Origin: Pseudobdellovibrionaceae bacterium
GTDB taxonomy: Bacteria; Bdellovibrionota; Bdellovibrionia; Bdellovibrionales; Bdellovibrionaceae
Assembly (NCBI GenBank): GCA_016719575.1
Contig: JADJYV010000002.1
Coordinates: 62,001 to 126,000 of the forward strand
Length of the DNA: 64,000 bases
Direction of reading: 5' to 3'
Shown here: one piece after another, positions 53,081 through 62,476 of the stretch
Layout: each line of letters begins with the position of its first letter
Position numbering within the stretch: position 1 is the first letter of the stretch
Position numbers and translations under genes: made by a program
Notes under the pieces: generated by a model
Told to the model about the DNA's origin: nothing
What the model saw: the letters and a program-made list of their open reading frames with translations, nothing else
Database searches by the model: none

Positions 53081-54954
53081 ACTTTTCCTTCGGTTGCCGC
53101 AGAGGTTGTATCATCGCTTAAGGGGAGGGTAAAGGACACCGTAGTGCCGGAGCCAATTTTGCTGGTCAAATCCACCTTTCCTCCATGAAGCTCAATAAAA
53201 TATTTGACAAGATAGAGTCCAAGGCCAGAGCCCTTGGACCTGAGCTCCTGATCTTTACCACGCGTAAACTTTCCCCAAACATTGGTCAAGTCTTCGGGTT
53301 GAATGCCTTCGCCATTGTCTTTTACCTGTACAAAAATCGCGTCATCAGTTTCGCTGGATAGAATTTGAATTTGCCCGCGCCGGGGGGTGTATTTAATGGC
53401 ATTTTCAAGAAGATTGACCACAACTTCTTTGATAAGAGTTGTGTCAAATTCTGCCGAGAACATGGGCTCTAGGTTGGGTTGTATTTGAATTTCTTTTTCG
53501 GCAGCCAGAGGCAGGAGCTGAGCTAGAGCCTCTTCGATGACCTCATTGATGTCGGCAACTTCTTTGTGCACTTTGAAATCGCGAGATTCGACGCGGAGGA
53601 CTTTTAAGATCGACTGAATATAGCGATTGAGTTCTTCCCCACTCCGTCTCAGTGATCTCAGGTCTTCTTGCAACTCGGGAATTGCATGTTGAGTCATCAG
53701 ACGATCTACGATCGCTTGAATCTTGGCGATGGGGGTTTTTAAATCGTGACTGATCAAACTTACAAAATTATTTTTTAATTGTTCTAGTTCTGAAAGGTAT
53801 TTCTGCTCTTGCTGCAATCTGAAGTTAAGGCGTTCGATTCGATTTGCCTGATAGCCAATAAATATAATCCAAGTTGCAAGCAGCAGGACAAAAGGCGAAT
53901 ACGCCGGAATCCAAAGATAAAATGTATCAAAGACCCAGGCCGATATAGCTGCAATAGATAGGGCCAGCCAGAGCATAAAAACCAAGGCGACTGACTGTGG
54001 GTACTGGGTAATAATAAAAACTGCGAAAAGGGTGAGGCCTAAAAATAACAAAGCATAGATTGAAAAATTCCAAACGCGGATCCACTTGTGACCCAGCAGG
54101 TCGTCTGTGATCTGTGCTAAAACTTCGGAGCGAGAGAGGGGGCCGAGGGGGGTTAAGTATTGGTTTCCAGAAGAGGTCTCGGCGCCAATAAGAATAATTT
54201 TGTTATGAAAAGCCTCTGGCGGAATTTCGCCATCAAGAATTTCAGACAATGAATACTGAGTGAAAACGCGCGCTGTTCCGCGGTAGTTAATATTTAAGCC
54301 ATTGGGAGAAATTGGAAAACTTTTGCGCGTGATTTTTTCTGCAAGGTGGGGAAGAGATTCACTTTGATTGAAAATGTGACGTATGACGCCATCTTCATCT
54401 CGCCGAAGATCGTTACTGGCAATATTGTTTTGCTTGTCATTCGTGAAGACGGGCTCATAAAGACGCTCAAAGTTGTTGGTGCTGGTTGACCAAATTACCC
54501 GGGGATCTTGAAAGACTTTTGCCTCGGAGTCACTGGTTTGGACTTGTCCGATATTGATACCAAAATAGAGGGTCACTCCTATTGCTTGCGGTTGTTGTTC
54601 TAAGATTGTCTTGAGTAACCGGTGCCAAATTTCTTTGTTCCAAAAAAAACTGTCGGTAATATCTGTGAGTTCGCTGAGGTTTGAAATTGAATTGGTTCTT
54701 TTTCTATAGACCGAAGAGAGGTCTGATTGTTTGAGGTTTATTAAAATGATTTGCTCCGACGCTTTTTGATCGCCACGGAGTTGAAAGCGTTGGTCGAAAT
54801 TGCTGCCTTTGTCGTTTGAGAGGGCCATAGTTCCGATAGCCCAGCAAAGCAGGATTCTAAGCCAAAAACCACGGCGCCGAACAGACAGCCGGATCAACGT
54901 TCCTGCTTTCGAAATGTGGTATTTTAAAGCGTCTAGGGTCACGCGACGCAACAT
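53077..54954 (-). CDS. CHASE2 sensor histidine kinase
   Basis: 625 residues: N-terminal membrane helix (~31-44), an extracytoplasmic CHASE2 domain (~50-290, with GVTLYFGINIG and NKIILIGAETSSGN), three membrane helices (~295-372), a HisKA box with LISHDLKTPIAKIQ, and HATPase motifs NLLENAIKYTP, DNGEGI and GSGLGLYLVKYF. CHASE2 ligands are unknown. It is transcribed ahead of its NtrC-type regulator. Confidence 0.92.
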   Translation of the reverse strand: MLRRVTLDALKYHISKAGTLIRLSVRRRGFWLRILLCWAIGTMALSNDKGSNFDQRFQLRGDQKASEQIILINLKQSDLSSVYRKRTNSISNLSELTDITDSFFWNKEIWHRLLKTILEQQPQAIGVTLYFGINIGQVQTSDSEAKVFQDPRVIWSTSTNNFERLYEPVFTNDKQNNIASNDLRRDEDGVIRHIFNQSESLPHLAEKITRKSFPISPNGLNINYRGTARVFTQYSLSEILDGEIPPEAFHNKIILIGAETSSGNQYLTPLGPLSRSEVLAQITDDLLGHKWIRVWNFSIYALLFLGLTLFAVFIITQYPQSVALVFMLWLALSIAAISAWVFDTFYLWIPAYSPFVLLLATWIIFIGYQANRIERLNFRLQQEQKYLSELEQLKNNFVSLISHDLKTPIAKIQAIVDRLMTQHAIPELQEDLRSLRRSGEELNRYIQSILKVLRVESRDFKVHKEVADINEVIEEALAQLLPLAAEKEIQIQPNLEPMFSAEFDTTLIKEVVVNLLENAIKYTPRRGQIQILSSETDDAIFVQVKDNGEGIQPEDLTNVWGKFTRGKDQELRSKGSGLGLYLVKYFIELHGGKVDLTSKIGSGTTVSFTLPLSDDTTSAATEGKV

Positions 54955-55011
54955 AGCAAATCTCTTTAAAAATTCAAGAATTAAAAGGGCTTATGCGCTA
55001 TACTTATCAGC

Positions 55012-55950
55012 ATGCAGATTTTTCAGGGTGTTGAGGACCTTCCTCCAGACTGGGGGAGCTCCGTAGTGAGTATAGGCAATTTTGATGGAATTCATCTCGG
55101 CCATCAAAATCTTTTGAAGCAGGCTCTGGCAGAGGGAGAGGTTGGACGATTGCCCGTGGTGGTTATGACGTTTAATCCCCACCCTGTTTCTATTTTGTAT
55201 CCCGAAAAAAAAATTCAGAGGCTTTTTGATTTTCGTGATCAGAGGGAACAGCTTTCGAAGCTCGGGGTTTCCTTTTTGATCGAGCAAGAGTTTACCCAAA
55301 ACTTTGCCCAGTTGACGGCAGCTGACTTTGTGCAGTTCTTTTTAATTGAAAAGCTCAAGACTCAGACTCTAGTTGTCGGGTACGATTTTTCGTTTGGGAC
55401 AAAACGAGAGGGGACTGTTGAGTTCCTAAGAAAAATTTGTGAAAAAATGAAGGTAAAGCTCGTCGTTGTACCGCCTTATTTTTTAGGAGATGAGGTTGTT
55501 TCGTCTTCCCGCGTACGAGAGCAACTTCGAGAAGGGGCTGTGGAAGCCGCAAGGGACCTCTTGGGCCGGGAGTTTTATTTGCGCGGTCTCGTGCGACACG
55601 GTGAGGCCAGGGGGAGAACAATTGGTGTACCGACGGCAAATATGACACCCACGGTGGATTTTGTTCCTCGAAAAGGTGTTTATGTGACTCGAACGCACTT
55701 GCGACAGCAATGGCATTACTCCATTACCAACATTGGCTTTAACCCGACCTTTGTCAGTAACTTAGTGCCACAAGTTAAAGCAGAAACTCATATTTTAGAT
55801 TTTAATGAAGATATTTATGGGCAAGAGATCCAGGTAGATGTTTTAAAATTTCTACGTGACGAAAAAAAGTTCTCGGACATTCAAAGTTTAGTTGCGCAGA
55901 TTCGTGTGGACATTGATCAGGCAAGGGAGTTTTTCCGTGGTCAAAGTTAA
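55012..55950 (+). CDS. ribF: Bifunctional riboflavin kinase/FAD synthetase
   Basis: 312 residues. The FAD synthetase half has SIGNFDGIHLGHQNLL and VVGYDFSFGTKREG, with SSSRVREQLREG. The riboflavin kinase half has GRTIGVPTANMTP and GVYVTRTHL. It makes FMN and FAD from riboflavin. No FMN riboswitch precedes it. It overlaps the next gene by 14 bp. Confidence 0.95.
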   Translation: MQIFQGVEDLPPDWGSSVVSIGNFDGIHLGHQNLLKQALAEGEVGRLPVVVMTFNPHPVSILYPEKKIQRLFDFRDQREQLSKLGVSFLIEQEFTQNFAQLTAADFVQFFLIEKLKTQTLVVGYDFSFGTKREGTVEFLRKICEKMKVKLVVVPPYFLGDEVVSSSRVREQLREGAVEAARDLLGREFYLRGLVRHGEARGRTIGVPTANMTPTVDFVPRKGVYVTRTHLRQQWHYSITNIGFNPTFVSNLVPQVKAETHILDFNEDIYGQEIQVDVLKFLRDEKKFSDIQSLVAQIRVDIDQAREFFRGQS

Positions 55951-56800
55951 GATCCTTGAGCTCAGCGACGAGTTGTCAATTTCGTGTCGTCATATGAATT
56001 TGTATTTTCAAAATCGTCTGTGGGAGGCTGAGTGTTCTCCCTTAAAGGGGCGAAGCGGTCTTGATCTCCTTGAGTGGCTTCCTTATGTCGAAGGCGGGGC
56101 TACGGCCCTTCGATTTCAGATTGAATCCTCTGCGGATATAGTCCGGCACTTTCCCAGGCTGCCAACAGATGTGAGGTGGCTTGAGGCTTCAGACACTCTG
56201 TTGTTCCAAGATGGAGAGTGGTGGCCACGGCTGTTTCTTCTTGAAACTCTCCGTAAAATTATCATTCATCGGTTTCGGGGCCTTAACGTGGGGCTGCATG
56301 GCTATGTGATTGGTGGGACTCGAGCGGGGAGAGTTGCGGCGGCGGCACTTGCTGGTTTGGGGTTTACTCATATTCACATCGTGGATGAGGACGCGCAGTT
56401 GCTTACACGCGAAGTCGCTTTTTTAAAGCGCTACCTTCTTGGAATCAGTATTGAGGGCGTTCATGCAAGTGCGCTGACAGTTCAGACCCAAGCTGGTTCT
56501 TTGATGTTAAATACAGTACATATGGTAGAGCAAAGCTCAATGCTTAACGACCTTTCTTATTTTAATTTTATGAGCAAAGGTGGGGTTGTTGTTGATATTT
56601 CTGATTGCAGCCGCCAGACCGTGTTTTTGCAAGAAGCTGAACGGGCCGATTTAAATATCATCAGCGGTCTTGAAGTTCAGTCTCAAATCGACGTTGATTT
56701 GCTCTCAAAAATTGTTCCTGGCCAATATATTACCTTCGAAGATTATTACGAGAGTTTTTGTGACAATTTTGCGCAAATAAAAAACTCGCCCTCTGTCTAG
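55937..56800 (+). CDS. AroE-like Rossmann protein of unknown function
   Basis: About 287 residues from GTG 55937 (AAGGGAG upstream). The middle has a Rossmann strand-turn GYVIGGTRAGRVAAAALAGLG followed by IHIVDED, and later GGVVVDISDCS, recalling shikimate dehydrogenase C-domains. The N-terminal shikimate-binding motifs are absent, so AroE activity is doubtful. It links ribF with the pilus operon (35 bp before pilB) and may belong to the pilus transcript. Confidence 0.55.
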   Translation: MVKVKILELSDELSISCRHMNLYFQNRLWEAECSPLKGRSGLDLLEWLPYVEGGATALRFQIESSADIVRHFPRLPTDVRWLEASDTLLFQDGEWWPRLFLLETLRKIIIHRFRGLNVGLHGYVIGGTRAGRVAAAALAGLGFTHIHIVDEDAQLLTREVAFLKRYLLGISIEGVHASALTVQTQAGSLMLNTVHMVEQSSMLNDLSYFNFMSKGGVVVDISDCSRQTVFLQEAERADLNIISGLEVQSQIDVDLLSKIVPGQYITFEDYYESFCDNFAQIKNSPSV

Positions 56801-56835
56801 TTACAAAAAACGGCACTGCAGAGTAATGTGTTTGT

Positions 56836-58554
56836 ATGTCATCAATCAAAATTGGCGAAGCGCTGGTTAAGCTAGGGCTTTTGCGACCAGACCAATTTAA
56901 TCAGGCTCTCGAAGAGCAAAAAAAATCTGGCGGAGCCAGGCTCAGTCAGATAATTATTAGCCTCGGTTTTTTAAAAGAGAGTGAGATACTAAGGGCGGCA
57001 GAAAAGTACTATCAAGTCCCTGGTGTCGAAGTATCGAGTTTTGAAATTGATCCCGCGGTGATCTCGCTTGTGCCTCGGGAGGTCTGTGACAAACACACCT
57101 TAATTCCGATTCAAAAAGCAGGGCAAACGTTGGTTGTTGCGTTCGCGGATCCGAGCAATATTATTGTAAAAGAAGATCTGCGTTTTATTACTCGCCATAG
57201 AATTCAAGCTGTAGTTGGTACTGAAGTGGCCATAGCCTCTGCTATTGATAAGAACTACGGCGGTCTGATTAGCTCAAAAACTCTGAGCTCGATGACCCAA
57301 GAAGCCCAAGATGAAGAATTTGGAGCTCACGGCGCGCAGAATGTTGAGATTATCGATGAGGCCGGAATTGGTGGCGAGGATGCGCCGATCATCAAATTTG
57401 TGAATGCAATTTTAGCGGACGCGATCAAACGCCGTGTTTCTGATATTCATTTTGAACCCTATGAAAAACGCTACCGTGTGCGCTTTCGTATCGATGGCGG
57501 ATTGCTCGAAGCAACAGCACCACCGGCAGGCTCCGCCGCGGCGATCTCTTCGCGTATTAAGATTATGTCAAAGCTAGATATTGCAGAAAAGAGACGGCCA
57601 CAAGACGGACGTCTGAAAGTTCGTACTTCTAAAGGTAAAGCAATGGATTTTCGTGTGAGTGTATTGCCGACACTCTTTGGTGAAAAAGTTGTTCTGCGAC
57701 TATTGGATCAGTCCAATCTTCAAGTGGATATGACAAAACTAGGGTTTGAAGAGGATGATCTGAAACTTTTTAAAGGGATGATTAACTTGCCACAGGGAAT
57801 GGTTTTGATCACGGGACCAACCGGCTCGGGGAAAACGACAACAATTTACTCTGCCTTGGCGGAATTGAACAAACCAGATGTAAATATCAGTACGGCGGAA
57901 GATCCAGTTGAGTTCAATCTTGAAGGTATCAATCAAGTGCAGATGAATGCAGATTTGAATCCTCCCCTCAATTTTTCGGCGGCATTGAAATCCTTTCTTC
58001 GCCAGGATCCCGATATTGTTATGGTTGGTGAGATTCGAGATCTCGAGACTGCAGAAATTGCATTTAAGGCAGCCTCGACGGGTCACTTGGTGGTGAGCAC
58101 CCTCCATACGAATGATGCCCCTGCGACAATCGTGCGCCTGACCGAAATGGGCATGGCTCCATATATTATTACGGCGACTGTAAACTTAATTGTCGCTCAA
58201 CGTCTTGTCGGAAAGATTTGTGAAAATTGTAAAAGTCCAATCGAAGTGCCGGCGCAAACACTTGTTAATCTTGGTATACATCCAGACGAAGTGCCAGAGT
58301 ATAAGCTTTTTAAAGGCCGTGGGTGTGCCACTTGCAATGGCACCGGGGTTAAGGGCCGAGCGGCAATTTACGAGTTGATGGCGATGACCGAAAAAATAAA
58401 GGACGCGATTTTAAAAGGAGCCTCCGCTGGGCAACTTCGATTTTTAGCCAGGGAGCAGGGGATGAGAACTTTGCGTCGTAGTGCTTTGCTTAAACTCAAG
58501 CGAGGCATCACAACAATTGAAGAAGTTTTGAACTCGTCAGTGAAGGATGTTTAA
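56836..58554 (+). CDS. pilB: Type IV pilus assembly ATPase PilB
   Basis: 572 residues: N-terminal GSPII_E_N domain (IGEALVKLGLL), Walker A GPTGSGKTTT, Asp box, Walker B MVGEIRDLETAEIA, His box STLHTNDA, and a tetra-Cys zinc site (CENC...CATC). It powers pilus extension. The PilT-like gene follows with a 1-bp overlap. Confidence 0.96.
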   Translation: MSSIKIGEALVKLGLLRPDQFNQALEEQKKSGGARLSQIIISLGFLKESEILRAAEKYYQVPGVEVSSFEIDPAVISLVPREVCDKHTLIPIQKAGQTLVVAFADPSNIIVKEDLRFITRHRIQAVVGTEVAIASAIDKNYGGLISSKTLSSMTQEAQDEEFGAHGAQNVEIIDEAGIGGEDAPIIKFVNAILADAIKRRVSDIHFEPYEKRYRVRFRIDGGLLEATAPPAGSAAAISSRIKIMSKLDIAEKRRPQDGRLKVRTSKGKAMDFRVSVLPTLFGEKVVLRLLDQSNLQVDMTKLGFEEDDLKLFKGMINLPQGMVLITGPTGSGKTTTIYSALAELNKPDVNISTAEDPVEFNLEGINQVQMNADLNPPLNFSAALKSFLRQDPDIVMVGEIRDLETAEIAFKAASTGHLVVSTLHTNDAPATIVRLTEMGMAPYIITATVNLIVAQRLVGKICENCKSPIEVPAQTLVNLGIHPDEVPEYKLFKGRGCATCNGTGVKGRAAIYELMAMTEKIKDAILKGASAGQLRFLAREQGMRTLRRSALLKLKRGITTIEEVLNSSVKDV

Positions 58555-59600
58555 TGGCAACGATTAATTACTTCGCAGAGGCCAGAAAAAGGAAGTCGCA
58601 GGAATTGATGTTGGTTTTGGGTTCTGAGCCCAGATGCAGGGTGCATAAAGATTGGACTACCATCGATTCTACGCCAGTATTGCTGAGTGATTGGACTCAA
58701 ATGTTAAAAAGTCTGCTAAAGGCAGAACAAATTCAAGGTCTCGAAATTGCGGGTCGAGTCGAGGGCTGCACCCAAATGTCAGATGGTTTTCGAACGTCGT
58801 ACTCTATATTTCAAACAACTGATTGCTATAAGGCTCATTTTTGTTTTGAGCCCATTCATGTATTCGAAACAGAACTCAGTCTCCCGTCAGTTTTTATGGA
58901 GACGGTTCAGCGTCGCCAGGGATTAGTGATTTTGGGGGGGCCGGCGCACCCTTATAAAACCAATACACTTGCGCAAACTCTTTATAAACTGAATAAAGAG
59001 TACGCTTTTCATGGAGCGATTTTTTCAAAGCAAGCCTTTCCAGGAATTCCCGAAGAAAAGGCAAGTTTTGTCTATCAAAGCACATCCGTTTCAGATGTTA
59101 TCGAGGGTGGATTTTTTGCTGGAGCTGATATTGTTGTCATTCACGAAACAGTCACTGCTGATTTACTTTCGCAAGTGATGGATTTTTGCGATGAGGGAAA
59201 AATGGTTTTAATGACGATTCCGTCTCACTCTCTGATCAGTGCTTTTCATAAATGCTTAGAGCTTTTGTCTCGCCGTTTTAACAGCCATTCTTTATGGCGT
59301 TTTGCCAATCATTTGACTCTGGCAATTGCCCAGCATCCCGTTGCTTCTCTAGCCCAGGATACGGTGTTAGGGTTTGAGATGTTGCTCAGTACGCCGCAGC
59401 TCAAATCCTCTCTTGCTCAAGATCAGATGTCGACTGTCGAAGCAATTTTACAATCGAACTTAGACAATCCAGGGGTTCTGGGGCTTAACCAGTCATTGCT
59501 TCAGCTTCTCGTGAGACGCCGTATAGATATGAAACAAGCTTTTTTAGTGACACAAGATCCAGACGGACTTGATCAGCTTCTAAAGAAGGTGGGTATTTAA
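58554..59600 (+). CDS. Degenerate PilT-like protein (probable pseudo-ATPase)
   Basis: 348 residues, the length of PilT, in the pilT position between pilB and pilC. Where PilT has GPTGSGKST, this protein reads GGPAHPYKT (128-136), losing the glycines of the P-loop but keeping Lys 135. The Walker B region is DIVVIHE instead of VGEMRD, and the His box is TIPSHS instead of LHTND. Nucleotide hydrolysis is therefore unlikely. The frame is intact and coupled on both sides, so it looks like a functional non-catalytic relative rather than decay. It may regulate PilB/PilC. Confidence 0.7.
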   Translation: MATINYFAEARKRKSQELMLVLGSEPRCRVHKDWTTIDSTPVLLSDWTQMLKSLLKAEQIQGLEIAGRVEGCTQMSDGFRTSYSIFQTTDCYKAHFCFEPIHVFETELSLPSVFMETVQRRQGLVILGGPAHPYKTNTLAQTLYKLNKEYAFHGAIFSKQAFPGIPEEKASFVYQSTSVSDVIEGGFFAGADIVVIHETVTADLLSQVMDFCDEGKMVLMTIPSHSLISAFHKCLELLSRRFNSHSLWRFANHLTLAIAQHPVASLAQDTVLGFEMLLSTPQLKSSLAQDQMSTVEAILQSNLDNPGVLGLNQSLLQLLVRRRIDMKQAFLVTQDPDGLDQLLKKVGI

Positions 59601-60832
59601 TGCCTAAGTATTCTTACACAGCTAAAAACTTGTCGGGTAAGGTTCTGCAAGGGGAGCTCGAAGCTGCTAACGAAAATGAAGCCCGAGTTCGTTTGCGGGC
59701 ACAGCAGTTGTTGCCCATAAAAATCTCGTCCGGTGGAAAATCTTCAGCAAATGTGGGTAAGAACCTTGGCAACAGTGGATTTTTCGCTCCGAAAGTGAAA
59801 TCAAAAGATTTACAAATTTTCACTCGGCAGTTTGCGACCCTCATCAATGCAGGTATTCCGGTGGTTGATGCACTGAAAATTCTTAGTGAGGGCTTGCGGC
59901 CGGGGCTTCTGCGAGAAGCCTCAAGCAAAGTTAAAACTTCTATTGAAAATGGAAAACGCCTTGCAGACGCCATGGCCGGTACTCGGGGAGTTTTTGATAA
60001 ACTCTATGTCAATATGATTCAGGCAGGAGAAGAGGCCGGTATTTTGGATTCAATTCTGAATCGTTTGGCGATCTACATGGAAAAATCCGAAAAAATAAAA
60101 GGTCAGGTCAAAGGGGCTATGGTTTATCCCATAGTGATCTTGATTGTTGCCTTTATTGTTATTGCCGGCATTTTGGTTTTTATTATTCCGAAATTCAATG
60201 AGTTTTACAGTTCAGCTGGAAAAGCGCCGCCCGCTCTCACGCAGTTCGTTGTAAACCTAAGTGACTTTATGATTCACAAGTGGTACATCATAATCGGTGT
60301 GGCCATCGGTTTACCTATCCTGCTGGTGCAGTATCTTGAAACTCCCGAAGGGCGAGCTAACTTTGATGCCATTGTTCTAAAAATACCTGTGATTGGCGAG
60401 GTGGCTTTAAAATCTGCTGTCGCTAGACTTAGCCGTACTCTCTCGACACTTTTGTCGTCCGGCGTGGGGCTCATTGAGGCCATAGAAATTGCTGGTCGTA
60501 CTGCGGGGAACGGAGTCATTGAAAGTATTTTGATTCGGAGTAAGGATTCTGTGACTCAAGGACGAAGTTTTTCTGCGCCTCTCGGAAAGGAAAAAATAAT
60601 TCCTGAAATGGTCGTGCAAATGATTGCGATTGGTGAGCAGTCCGGAACTATGGATATCATGCTCGGAAAAATCGCTGACTTTTACGAAGACGAGGTCGAG
60701 GCTTCGGTGAAAGCTATGACGTCTTTGATCGAGCCCCTGATGATGGTATTTTTGGGTGGAATTATCGCTGTTCTGGTTATTGCAATGTATCTTCCGATAT
60801 TCAGCATGGGCGATGTTATCGGTGGAGGGTAG
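59600..60832 (+). CDS. pilC: Type IV pilus platform protein PilC
   Basis: 410 residues with the duplicated GspF domain: YSYTAKNLSGKVLQGELEA, FTRQFATLINAGIPVVDAL, and second half LSRTLSTLLSSGVGLIEAIE, plus three membrane helices and EPLMMVFLGGIIAVLVIAMY. It is the inner-membrane platform for PilB. Overlaps the previous gene by 1 bp. Confidence 0.95.
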   Translation: MPKYSYTAKNLSGKVLQGELEAANENEARVRLRAQQLLPIKISSGGKSSANVGKNLGNSGFFAPKVKSKDLQIFTRQFATLINAGIPVVDALKILSEGLRPGLLREASSKVKTSIENGKRLADAMAGTRGVFDKLYVNMIQAGEEAGILDSILNRLAIYMEKSEKIKGQVKGAMVYPIVILIVAFIVIAGILVFIIPKFNEFYSSAGKAPPALTQFVVNLSDFMIHKWYIIIGVAIGLPILLVQYLETPEGRANFDAIVLKIPVIGEVALKSAVARLSRTLSTLLSSGVGLIEAIEIAGRTAGNGVIESILIRSKDSVTQGRSFSAPLGKEKIIPEMVVQMIAIGEQSGTMDIMLGKIADFYEDEVEASVKAMTSLIEPLMMVFLGGIIAVLVIAMYLPIFSMGDVIGGG

Positions 60833-60838
60833 GCGTTT

Positions 60839-62413
60839 TTGACAACGACTGCGGCAGTATTTAAAAGTAAAGACCAAAAATTGCTCGTCGCCTTCTCGCG
60901 AGTTAGCTTGTATTTACTCATCTTACTTGTCAGCCAAATTAGTTTTATTTTACAGAAAAGTTTTATAAATTGGTCCCTGGTAGCGCCATTTTACCTAGTC
61001 ATTTGTTTGGCGCTCTCTCTTCATGTTTTTTATGTACACTTTGTTGATTGGTTTTTCGAAAGACGATTCCTCCATTTTTCGACGTTTATATTAGATGCTC
61101 TTTTTCTTTCATTTTTGATTGCCCTTAGTGGTTTGAATCAATCTCTGTTTTTATTTTTACATTTGGTGAATATTCTGTTGTCTGGATTGGTGTTCCAGTC
61201 AAGAGGTGCTCTGGCGGCAGCTCTTTTTAGTAGTATCTTCTTTACAATCGCAAGCTTCTTTGGGCCTGAGTTAAAAGCGATGAATTATATATTTCTATTG
61301 GTTCTTAACAACATTGCATTTTTTTCGGTTGCAGGACTTTCGGGGTACTTGAGTGAGCAGTTGCAGTTCATGGGCGTTGAGCTGACAAGAACAGGACTGT
61401 CTCTAAAAGAGATCCAAGAGCTGAACAAAGCCATCGTCAGTCACATGCCATCGGGCCTTGTGACCTTTGATCGAAATGGGCTTGTGTTTCAAGGAAATCT
61501 CTCAGCTCAAAATATATTTGGCACTGGCGACTTGAAGGGCGCTAACATTTTTCAAATTCTGCCAGAACTCCGAAATCCCTCGGTGGAACGACAAGATGTC
61601 GTGTGGAGGAAAGCATCCGAAGAAAATAAAATCCTACAAATAAGTGTTGCTTCTGTCTACAGCCCGGTGATTGAGGGGGAACTTTGTATTGCTCAGATTG
61701 AAGACTTAACGCCGGTACGGAGATTAGAGTACTCTGTTCGGCAGAATGAAAAAATGGCAGCCATTGGCGGGCTCGCTGCAGGCATTGCTCACGAGATACG
61801 AAATCCCTTGGCAAGTATTAGTGGGAGTGTCGAAATGCTAAATCAAACAACCAGTAATGATGATGATCGTAAGTTGATGAGAATAATTCTGAAAGAAATT
61901 TCTCGGCTGAATAACCTCATTACGGAATTTTTAGACTATTCAAGCCCTGAAAAGCCACCTTCAGATCCGGTCGACCTGGTCAGTCTTGTTAAAGAAGTAT
62001 TGGATGGTCTAAAAATGGACAACAAACTTCGCCAAGACGTATTGTTAAAAGTTCATCTGCCAGAAAAAGCGGTGATCCTAGGACGTCGAGATAAATTAAA
62101 ACAAGCCTTTTTAAATATTGTTATCAATGCTTATCAAGCAATGGAAGATGTTTCTTCTCCTCATTTTGAAATGATCGTATTGTATTCTGAAAACAAGTGG
62201 ACAGTTCAGTTCCGAGACAGTGGTCGTGGCATGAGCGAGGCGACCCGCCGAAGAATGTTTGAGCCATTTCATACCACGAAAAGCAAGGGTACAGGCCTAG
62301 GTCTGGCTGTGACTCATAAAATTTTAGAGGGCCATGGTGCTGAAATATTTGTAGAGAGTCAAATTGACGTTGGTACAACTTTTACTCTGAAATTTCCGGC
62401 GGTAAGTAGCTAG
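60839..62413 (+). CDS. pilS: PilS-like sensor histidine kinase
   Basis: 524 residues from TTG 60839: about six membrane helices (~20-180), a PAS domain (~195-300), HisKA with GGLAAGIAHEIRNPLASI, and HATPase DSGRGMSE and KGTGLGLAVTHKI. Six-TM PAS kinases next to pilBC are typical PilS, which senses pilin in the membrane. The start is 6 bp after pilC. Confidence 0.85.
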   Translation: MTTTAAVFKSKDQKLLVAFSRVSLYLLILLVSQISFILQKSFINWSLVAPFYLVICLALSLHVFYVHFVDWFFERRFLHFSTFILDALFLSFLIALSGLNQSLFLFLHLVNILLSGLVFQSRGALAAALFSSIFFTIASFFGPELKAMNYIFLLVLNNIAFFSVAGLSGYLSEQLQFMGVELTRTGLSLKEIQELNKAIVSHMPSGLVTFDRNGLVFQGNLSAQNIFGTGDLKGANIFQILPELRNPSVERQDVVWRKASEENKILQISVASVYSPVIEGELCIAQIEDLTPVRRLEYSVRQNEKMAAIGGLAAGIAHEIRNPLASISGSVEMLNQTTSNDDDRKLMRIILKEISRLNNLITEFLDYSSPEKPPSDPVDLVSLVKEVLDGLKMDNKLRQDVLLKVHLPEKAVILGRRDKLKQAFLNIVINAYQAMEDVSSPHFEMIVLYSENKWTVQFRDSGRGMSEATRRRMFEPFHTTKSKGTGLGLAVTHKILEGHGAEIFVESQIDVGTTFTLKFPAVSS

Positions 62414-62476
62414 ATTAGATAAAAGATTTTGAGTTTTATTTTTTTTACAGTGAGAATAGAGTGATTAGGAGACATC

